Below are positions 1 through 4,927 of a stretch of 6,558 nucleotides of DNA, piece after piece (position 1 is the stretch's first letter; each line of letters starts with the position of its first letter). The DNA is from Deltaproteobacteria bacterium (lineage in GTDB: Bacteria > Desulfobacterota > Desulfobacteria > Desulfobacterales > JAFDDL01). The position numbers and the translations under genes are program-made. The stretch lies in contig JAFDDL010000208.1 in the NCBI GenBank assembly GCA_019310865.1, positions 1-6,558 of the forward strand, in the 5' to 3' direction. The notes beneath the pieces are model-generated. The model searched no databases. It was not told the DNA's origin and saw only the letters and a list, made by a program, of their open reading frames with translations.

Positions 1-336
1 GCTGCCGGACACTAAAAATTGGTATTCTTTCTGATACTGATCGTAAATTCCTTTCAGATAATTTTTCTAGTCTGTATATTTATGTATTTCGTCGAATACC
101 ACCAGAGTAAGTGTGTGATCCTTTCTCTCAATTTCCGTAAAAAAAGCAGGGTTCTCAAAAAAGCGAGCGCGATCTGAGCCGATATCTCAATTGAAATAAA
201 GGTGGTTGGAGAATGCCCTGGAAATAATATCCCCGAGGGTTGTTTTACCCGCCTGCCGCGGGCCGGCAAGAAATACCATATTTTTGTCCGATGATAATTC
301 CCGCCAGATGGCATGGTAAAGTGTCCGCTTATTCAT
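1..336 (-). pseudogene. Decayed AAA_14/DUF4143-type ATPase gene, 5' part, two internal stops
   Basis: This is the first 112 codons of a predicted AAA+ ATPase of the COG1373 type (AAA_14 domain, usually with a C-terminal DUF4143); the rest lies beyond the left edge. Counted from the ATG at 336, Walker A is G-P-R-Q-A-G-K-T at residues 25-32, Walker B is V-V-F-D-E at 79-83, and the sensor-1 strand L-V-S-G-S sits at the window edge. The frame is broken by TGA at 187-189 (codon 50, after Y-F-N) and by TAG at 67-69 (codon 90, after Y-T-D, before K-N-Y-L-K-G). Family members normally have tryptophan at both places, so each is a TGG to stop change. Between and after the stops the reading frame stays perfect, with no indel, so decay looks recent. 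The upstream ATG at 384 is in frame but lies upstream of the predicted promoter; the ATG at 336 fits the family start better. The cellular role of these ATPases is not well defined. Family call is strong; non-function is inferred from the stops. Confidence 0.88.
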
Positions 337-343
337 ATGGACG

Positions 344-371
344 ATTATGCACCATAATGAAAAATAGTCAA
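344..371 (-). promoter_or_regulatory. Sigma-70-type promoter of the ATPase pseudogene, predicting a leaderless mRNA
   Basis: Read on the minus strand, TTGACT (371-366) and CATAAT (349-344) are separated by 16 bases; each differs from the sigma-70 consensus at one position. Only 7 bases separate the -10 box from the ATG at 336, so transcription should start at or next to that codon, and no Shine-Dalgarno sequence precedes it. The -35 box lies inside a perfect inverted repeat. The boxes are seen directly; leaderless initiation is inferred. Confidence 0.55.
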
Positions 372-385
372 GACTATTTTTCATT
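356..385. repeat. Perfect 14-bp inverted repeat over the -35 box
   Basis: AATGAAAAATAGTC at 356-369 is the exact reverse complement of 372-385, with two bases (AA) between the arms. It is symmetrical enough to be the binding site of a dimeric regulator, and it covers the -35 box of the ATPase pseudogene promoter. It is AT-rich and has no GC-rich stem, so it is a poor candidate for an intrinsic terminator. The left arm also reaches the in-frame upstream ATG at 384. The protein that might bind it is not identifiable here. Confidence 0.8.
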
Positions 386-392
386 TAACTGA

Positions 393-497
393 AAAAACGT
401 AAGCAGGAAAGGCAATCGAACCAACGCTGCCACAGAACTTGGCATGTCCCGCTCCACACTCTGGAGAAAAATGGTCAACTATGAAATAGGGCTATAA
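393..497 (+). pseudogene. Relic: C-terminal Fis-type HTH of a sigma-54-dependent activator
   Basis: From 411 the plus strand reads G-N-R-T-N-A-A-T-E-L-G-M, then S-R-S-T-L-W-R-K-M, then V-N-Y-E-I-G-L and TAA at 495-497. This matches the HTH_8 (Fis-type) DNA-binding helix-turn-helix that ends NtrC-family activators (pattern G-N-x-x-x-A-A-x-x-L-G-x-S-R-x-T-L-W-R-K), with the stop where such proteins normally end. The frame is open only from 393, a TGA at 390-392 closes it, and no start codon precedes the HTH. None of the AAA+ sigma-54 interaction domain remains in the window. The fragment therefore appears cut off just where the promoter region of the neighbouring ATPase pseudogene begins, which suggests insertion or deletion at that point. 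It cannot be a working regulator on its own. Confidence 0.82.
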
Positions 498-517
498 AAA
501 CGAGCCATGGCTTTGCC

Positions 518-1972
518 CTAATGGTAGCTCTTGATCAGCCCCTCTAAAAATGTCCAGACCTTGCCGATGGATGCCACTTCGATTTTCTCGTCCGGGCTAT
601 GGGCGTCTTTCATGTCCGGACCAAAGGAGATCATCTCCATGCCGGTGTACTTGGAACCAATGATACCGCATTCCAAACCGGCGTGGATCACCTCAATGAC
701 CGGTTCTTTACCGAACAGTTCTTTGTAAACCGTTTTGCAGCGTTTCAACAATTCGGAGTCCAGATTCGGTTGCCAAGCCGGATAACCATTACCGCTTTCG
801 GCCGTACCACCCGCCAGACGTCCCACGCTTTCAACGCGGTTGGTCAACCAGTCCAACCGGTTCATCACCGGGCTTCTCTGGCTGGTTTGAATTTTTACGT
901 CACCGTTTTCAACTTGAATAAGGGCGAAATTACTCGAGGTTTCCACCAGTCCGTCCACGTCGGCCGACATGTCTGAAACACCATGGGGGATGGCCAGAAT
1001 CAAGTCCAAAATCCGTCGCGTACAGGGTTTGCCCATGGCTTTGGCTGCAGCGTCTTCATCGGTATCATTCATGCGCAGGCAAATTTTGGGATCGGTTTTG
1101 GCATATTCCGCCTTGAGGTCATTGTCCAATTGGGTCAGCACGGATTCGACTTTGCCCGCATCTGATTCGGGCAGGCACACGAGCGCCTCGGCATCCCGGG
1201 GAATGGCGTTATGAGCGGTTCCGCCGGAGAATCCTGCCATGCGCACGTCTGTAATCTTCGTTATTTCATTCAAGGCTCTGCCTAGGATATGTATCGCATT
1301 GGCGCGTTTTTGGTGAATGTCCACCCCGGAATGGCCACCCCGCATGCCTTGCGCTATAATCTGAACGCTTTTGTAATCCGCCGGAGCCGCATGGATTTCA
1401 TAAGCGTTTCGCAGTTCCGTGTCTTTGCCGCCGGCGCATCCCACCGTGAGGACGCCTTCACTTTCAGCGTCCAAATTGATTAACGTTTTTCCCTTGATAA
1501 ATCCCGGTTCCAATGCCATCGCGCCCGTAAGCCCGGTCTCTTCATCCACGGTAAACAAGAGTTCCAGGGGCGGATGGGCCACATCTTTTTCATCAGCTGC
1601 TGTCAGGGCCATGGCAAGAGCGATGCCGTTGTCGGCACCCAACGTGGTTTTGTCCGCGGTCAACCAGCCGTCTTCATAAATAAATCGGATGGGATCTTTT
1701 GTAAAATCATGATCCGAATCTTTGGTTTTCTCGCACACCATATCCATATGCCCCTGAATGACCAGGGGCGCCGCGCTTTCATACCCTTCGGCGGCCGGAA
1801 CCTCAATGACGAGATTTTGCACTTTGTCCTTGCGAACGGTAAAGCCACGCGATTTTCCCCAATTTTCCAGCCAGTCGCATATGGCTTGCTCGTTTTTGGA
1901 ACAACGGGGAATTTTACTGATTTCTTCAAACCACTTCAGGATGATTTCGGTTTTTGCGTCTGTCATTTCCAT
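518..1972 (-). CDS. pepD: Cytosolic non-specific dipeptidase (aminoacyl-histidine dipeptidase), M20 family
   Basis: PepD is a cytoplasmic metallopeptidase that splits Xaa-His and many other dipeptides and takes part in peptide recycling. The 484-residue product is nearly the same length as E. coli PepD. The two-metal site of the M20 family is visible: H75 and D77 in G-H-M-D-M-V, D114 in G-A-D-N-G, the catalytic and ligand pair E144-E145 in V-D-E-E-T-G, D168 in N-L-D-A-E, and the C-terminal H458 in D-A-H-S-P-D-E. The dimerisation (lid) domain lies roughly between residues 185 and 400 and includes R-G-G-H-S-G. No signal peptide or membrane segment is seen, as expected. The ATG at 1972 is preceded by AAAGGA with 7 bases of spacing; a second ATG two codons downstream is possible but less well placed. 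It follows the SDR gene by 36 bases on the same strand, so cotranscription is likely. It ends in TAG. All expected catalytic residues are present, so the enzyme should be active. Confidence 0.97.
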   Translation of the reverse strand: MEMTDAKTEIILKWFEEISKIPRCSKNEQAICDWLENWGKSRGFTVRKDKVQNLVIEVPAAEGYESAAPLVIQGHMDMVCEKTKDSDHDFTKDPIRFIYEDGWLTADKTTLGADNGIALAMALTAADEKDVAHPPLELLFTVDEETGLTGAMALEPGFIKGKTLINLDAESEGVLTVGCAGGKDTELRNAYEIHAAPADYKSVQIIAQGMRGGHSGVDIHQKRANAIHILGRALNEITKITDVRMAGFSGGTAHNAIPRDAEALVCLPESDAGKVESVLTQLDNDLKAEYAKTDPKICLRMNDTDEDAAAKAMGKPCTRRILDLILAIPHGVSDMSADVDGLVETSSNFALIQVENGDVKIQTSQRSPVMNRLDWLTNRVESVGRLAGGTAESGNGYPAWQPNLDSELLKRCKTVYKELFGKEPVIEVIHAGLECGIIGSKYTGMEMISFGPDMKDAHSPDEKIEVASIGKVWTFLEGLIKSYH

Positions 1973-2008
1973 ATTGATTTCCTTTATAAGGGGGGCGTCC
2001 CCAAAAAA

Positions 2009-2770
2009 CTACCGTTCCCATTCATGGTTGCCGTCCACACCGATGAGCTGTCCGGAAATGTGGGGCGCTGCGTCCGAGGTGAGAAAAAGCACCATATCCG
2101 CCAGTTCCGCCGGTTCAATGAGGGTTCTCATGGGGGTGAAATCCACGGCCTCTTTGGTGACTTCCTCCATTGTCATACCTTCAGCCTCCGCGACCCGGCG
2201 CAGGATGATTTTCACCCGCTCATTGTTGATCCCTCCCGGCAAAATGGCATTGCATCGAATATTGAACGGGCCCAATTCCCTGGCCAGATTGCGCGTCAGG
2301 CCCTCGACGCCGTATTTGGAAACGACATAGGGCGTACGCTTTGGAAGCCCGGTGCGTGTAGATGCCGACGAAAAGTTGACAATGCAACCGTTCCGACGTT
2401 TTTTCATCTCCGGCACCACCTGGCGAATCGTGTAAAACATGCCGTTGAGGTTTATGTCGATACTATCGCGCCATTCTTCCAACGAGATATCCTCGAGCAA
2501 GGCGGTGGGCCCTGCAATGCCCACCATGTTCACCAGGATGGTTACATGTCCCATCCAGTCGAACACCTCTTTAAACAGCTGTTCCACATCCTCGGGCTTG
2601 CCCACATTGGTGACCGTCCCATGCATGCCGGGATTGGCCGCGAGGGTTTCCGCCACGGCATCTTTCCGGACATCGCAGATGTGAACCTTTGCCCCTTGCG
2701 CCAGATACCGCTCCGCGATCAGACGCCCCACACTATCGCCCGCCCCTGTTACAACCACATTTTTTTCCAT
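2009..2770 (-). CDS. Short-chain dehydrogenase/reductase (classical SDR, FabG-like)
   Basis: The 253-residue product is a classical SDR of normal length: a soluble Rossmann-fold NAD(P)-dependent oxidoreductase, substrate unknown. The cofactor loop T-G-A-G-D-S-V-G is at residues 8-15. The catalytic tetrad is N107, S135, Y148 and K152 (Y-V-V-S-K), with correct 13-residue and 3-residue spacings. D33 at the end of the second strand favours NAD(H) over NADP(H), an inference from family rules. The usual N-N-A-G motif reads N-M-V-G at 81-84. The C-terminus has L-T-S-D-A-A followed by S-G-Q-L-I-G-V-D-G, typical of FabG-like enzymes. A clear ribosome binding site (AAGGAAAG, about 8 bases before the ATG) supports the start. 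It lies directly upstream of pepD. Automatic annotation might call it 3-oxoacyl-ACP reductase, but no fatty-acid genes are nearby to support that role. Confidence 0.94.
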   Translation of the reverse strand: MEKNVVVTGAGDSVGRLIAERYLAQGAKVHICDVRKDAVAETLAANPGMHGTVTNVGKPEDVEQLFKEVFDWMGHVTILVNMVGIAGPTALLEDISLEEWRDSIDINLNGMFYTIRQVVPEMKKRRNGCIVNFSSASTRTGLPKRTPYVVSKYGVEGLTRNLARELGPFNIRCNAILPGGINNERVKIILRRVAEAEGMTMEEVTKEAVDFTPMRTLIEPAELADMVLFLTSDAAPHISGQLIGVDGNHEWER

Positions 2771-2818
2771 ACGCCACTTTCCTTTTGTTAAAATTTTTAC
2801 CTCGGACCAAACCCCTTA

Positions 2819-2968
2819 TCATAGTTTCCCATCTTCATAAAGGATTCCAACTAGTGCCTCGTCGATCCGGCATCAACGCCGAATGACGCATCCGGGCAAT
2901 GCGCCGATAAAAGCGGTGATCCCCTGCATGACCAGGTTTTCTGCAGACGGATGGTTTAAAATAGTCAT
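2819..2968 (-). other. Coding-like 49-residue frame with one internal UGA; relic or chance
   Basis: From ATG at 2968 the minus strand encodes 31 residues that look protein-like (including G-I-T-A-F-I-G-A-L-P-G), meets TGA at 2873-2875, then continues in frame as C-R-I-D-E-A-L-V-G-I-L-Y-E-D-G-K-L before tandem stops TGA-TAA (2821-2816). No family is recognised. There is no Shine-Dalgarno sequence before the ATG. The internal TGA may come from CGA (arginine). A selenocysteine reading was considered, but only a 4-bp TGCC/GGCA stem follows the UGA. Most likely the remains of a former gene, possibly a chance frame. Confidence 0.25.
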
Positions 2969-2983
2969 AAATGCATTATTTTT

Positions 2984-3012
2984 TTTACAATTGTTTCTTG
3001 TTTCGTTATTTT
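2984..3012 (+). promoter_or_regulatory. Candidate sigma-70 promoter of the second ATPase relic
   Basis: TTTACA (2984-2989) and TATTTT (3007-3012) on the plus strand are 17 bases apart, inside an AT-rich stretch. They precede the relic ATG at 3042 by a leader of about 20 bases that includes GGAAAC just before the start codon as a ribosome binding site. Low base complexity makes chance matches likely here, so the call is tentative. Confidence 0.35.
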
Positions 3013-3041
3013 TACAGTAAATTTAACGGAAACGGAAACAC

Positions 3042-3140
3042 ATGTATAGGCGTCTGCCCAAACTACCACAAAAAAGTTTTTTCCTATTTGAACCACGGGG
3101 TGCCGGTTAATCGGTATGGTTATCGCAAGTTCTCAAGCAG
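3042..3140 (+). pseudogene. Relic of a second AAA_14-type ATPase, N-terminal fragment only
   Basis: From ATG at 3042 the plus strand reads M-Y-R-R-L-P-K-L-P-Q, then K-S-F-F-L-F-E-P-R-G-A-G, TAA (3108-3110), and S-V-W-L-S-Q-V-L. This closely follows the N-terminus of AAA_14/COG1373 ATPases, where S-F-F-L-F-G-P-R-G-T-G-K-S-T-W-L contains Walker A. Two changes destroy the nucleotide-binding loop: its first glycine is glutamate (GAA at 3090-3092) and the invariant lysine codon is TAA. Similarity fades after about 3134, so the rest of the gene is gone. The start is supported by GGAAAC immediately upstream. It belongs to a different branch from the pseudogene at the left edge, whose loop is G-P-R-Q-A-G-K-T, so this is not a copy of that gene. 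An overlapping 61-codon frame at 2971-3156 is a shadow. Confidence 0.75.
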
Positions 3141-3196
3141 GCTGAAGGGAAGATAAGTAAGGTGTCCCCGGAATTCGCGGAATCGCCCGCACGGTC

Positions 3197-4927
3197 CTAA
3201 AAAAGGGGGATTTGTCCTTTTATTTCAAGGTCCAAACCTGTTTTTTCCTTGAATCTATCCGAGATGTCCCCCACTTCCTTATTGGACAGGTTGCTGATCC
3301 AGGCGGCAACCGATTTGTTTTCTTCAATAATAGAAAACTGTTTGATTCTCTGGTTTTCATTTAGCATGGAATTTAAAAAGGCTTTGGGATTGCTTTTCTT
3401 CTCATTTCCCACGTATTCTACGGGCCAACCCGTGGCGCTTTCCAAATGCCATTTTATGTATTGAAATTTTTCATTGTTTATCTCTGGAAAAGCAAAAGAA
3501 ACCCTCAGGACGTCCTTGTGCTGAAAAATCCGTTTTATGGGGGCGGACGTTTGCTTAAAAATTTTCCGGGTTTCCTCTTGTGCCCGCGCTAAACTACATT
3601 TTTCCTCTGAAGATTCATAATACACGACAGGCTCGCCATCCAGTCCGGCGGTTATGGTTTGGGGGTCCAGGCTCATGAGGATGGTTTGAACTTCCTCAAG
3701 GGTTTGTGCCTGCTTTATCTTGAGAAATGCCTCGACGTCATTGGTTTTGATTTTGGAAAGAGCATGGACCTCTCTTTGGGGGTCTCTGCCCCTGGAGTTC
3801 CAATTTCGAGGCAGGCCGCACATATCGGCAGCTCCATACTGCAATTGATGCTTGGATCGGTCAATAATATCGATCACGGTGCAGGCCTTTTTCCCCTTGC
3901 TGGGTCTTAACCCCCTGCCGATACATTGGGTATAAACCAGTGGTGAGGTGGTGGGCCTTGCCATCAAAATGCATTCAATGCCCGGATCATCGAACCCCTC
4001 TGTTAAAACGCCGTAATTGGTCAGAACACCGATTTTATTACTTCTGAATTTTCTGAGTATCTCCTTTCGGTTCGATGTCCTGGCATCCACAACCTGTGCC
4101 TTGATTCCAAGTTGTCCAAAATCAACCGCCATTTGGCGCGCATGTTCCACACCGGCGCAAAAAGCAATGGTTTTTTTACCCAATCCCTTTTCTCTCCACG
4201 CGTCCAGCGTCAACGCCCTCCGCTCCGCCGTATTCATGACCTTCGAAAGGGAACCCACCTGATAATCGCCGCCTGATATTTTGACCTTGTCGAGATTCAG
4301 ATCCGTCCGAACGGTAAAATACTCAATGGGCACCAGGAAGCCTAAATCCTGCAATTCAACGCGCGAAATTTCAAATGCGATTTCATTAAAAACCGACAGC
4401 GCGGACCGTCCATCCGTCCGCTTGGGGGTTGCGGTCATGCCAAGTAAAAGCGCGGCCGTGTTTTTATTTTCATAGAAATAAGATATGACATCGGTCCAAC
4501 TCGGCGCCAAGGCGCGGTGGCATTCATCACAAATTATCAATGAAAAATCCTGGGGGTTATATTTTTCTTTACGTCTGATCAGGGATTGCACCGACGCGAT
4601 GGTAATCTGCGTTTTCTTGGAAGACGTCCGGTTCCCCTGTTCGATTCGTACATCGACCCGGGGAAGATGATGTTTAATTTTCTTTTGGGTCTGATCCAGT
4701 ATTTCTTCTCTATGGGCGATAAATAAAATTTTACCCATTTTCGAAAGCGCCAGGAATTGTTCAATGATTATCGTGGCGATAATGGTTTTACCGGCGCCGG
4801 TTGGAAGATGAAGAAGCATTTTGGTCGATCCGTTTTCATAGAGGGATATAACGGATTCAACCGCCTTTTTTTGATAGGGTCTGGGCGTAATTTTCATTGC
4901 GATACGTATACTGATTCCGATTAACAA
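3197..4927 (-). CDS. Superfamily 2 DECH-box helicase (COG1061 SSL2/Irc3/RadD-like) with C-terminal QIPLF
   Basis: This is an ATP-driven DNA or RNA translocase of 576 residues. Motifs in order: Q-like R-P-Y-Q at 16-19; Walker A P-T-G-A-G-K-T at 42-48; motif Ia around I-A-H-R-E at 70-74; D-E-C-H at 134-137; motif III T-A-T at 165-167; motif V T-E-G-F-D-D-P at 309-315; motif VI Q-C-I-G-R-G-L-R at 334-341 with arginine fingers R338 and R341. The order and spacing resemble Irc3 and RadD relatives; no zinc-finger cysteine cluster like that of E. coli RadD is evident. The last five residues, Q-I-P-L-F (572-576), resemble a beta-clamp-binding motif. The listed start is TTG at 4927, overlapping the holA stop region by 7 bases; ATG at 4897 (M-K-I-T-P-R-P-Y-Q) fits the family start better, but neither has a strong ribosome binding site. 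A role in DNA repair or replication is inferred from the family, the tail and the position after holA. The gene appears somewhat more AT- and lysine-rich than its neighbours. Confidence 0.94.
   Translation of the reverse strand: MLIGISIRIAMKITPRPYQKKAVESVISLYENGSTKMLLHLPTGAGKTIIATIIIEQFLALSKMGKILFIAHREEILDQTQKKIKHHLPRVDVRIEQGNRTSSKKTQITIASVQSLIRRKEKYNPQDFSLIICDECHRALAPSWTDVISYFYENKNTAALLLGMTATPKRTDGRSALSVFNEIAFEISRVELQDLGFLVPIEYFTVRTDLNLDKVKISGGDYQVGSLSKVMNTAERRALTLDAWREKGLGKKTIAFCAGVEHARQMAVDFGQLGIKAQVVDARTSNRKEILRKFRSNKIGVLTNYGVLTEGFDDPGIECILMARPTTSPLVYTQCIGRGLRPSKGKKACTVIDIIDRSKHQLQYGAADMCGLPRNWNSRGRDPQREVHALSKIKTNDVEAFLKIKQAQTLEEVQTILMSLDPQTITAGLDGEPVVYYESSEEKCSLARAQEETRKIFKQTSAPIKRIFQHKDVLRVSFAFPEINNEKFQYIKWHLESATGWPVEYVGNEKKSNPKAFLNSMLNENQRIKQFSIIEENKSVAAWISNLSNKEVGDISDRFKEKTGLDLEIKGQIPLF

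Larger units (their letters stand above)
2771..3196. other. 426-base gap between the SDR and helicase genes, holding gene relics
   Basis: No intact gene is supported here. From left to right it holds the SDR ribosome binding site (just right of 2770), a TATGAT hexamer at 2818-2823 on the minus strand that could be a -10 box but lacks a good -35, a broken coding-like frame (2819-2968), a strongly AT-rich stretch (about 2955-3025) with a candidate plus-strand promoter, and the start of a second AAA_14 ATPase relic (from 3042). From about 3141 to 3196 nothing recognisable follows. No GC-rich hairpin with a T-run was found after the helicase stop. Confidence 0.7.

Noticed and set aside
67..189. 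Stop-codon reassignment or readthrough (tryptophan at UGA, pyrrolysine at UAG) in the ATPase frame.
   Set aside because: Two different stops would both need to be read as tryptophan, while pepD, the SDR gene and the helicase end in TAG and lgt ends in TGA. Inactivation is simpler.
54..314. An 86-codon minus-strand frame overlapping the left ATPase pseudogene.
   Set aside because: It is in a different frame from the one that carries Walker A, Walker B and the family-like sequence on both sides of the stops.
487..520. TAGGGC/GCCCTA inverted repeat with an inner AGCCATGGCT palindrome at the end of pepD, considered as a terminator.
   Set aside because: The arms are only 6 bp, 22 bases apart, and no T-run follows in the pepD direction. 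The left arm overlaps the HTH relic stop and the right arm the pepD stop, so chance is likely.
1574..2791. A 405-codon open frame on the plus strand across pepD and the SDR gene.
   Set aside because: It is antisense to two genes with complete catalytic motifs, spans the gap between them, and its translation matches no recognisable family. It is a shadow frame.
2971..3156. A 61-codon plus-strand frame, rich in Phe and Tyr.
   Set aside because: A different frame over the same bases, read through one stop, gives a clear AAA_14 N-terminus, so this frame is an accident of AT-rich DNA.
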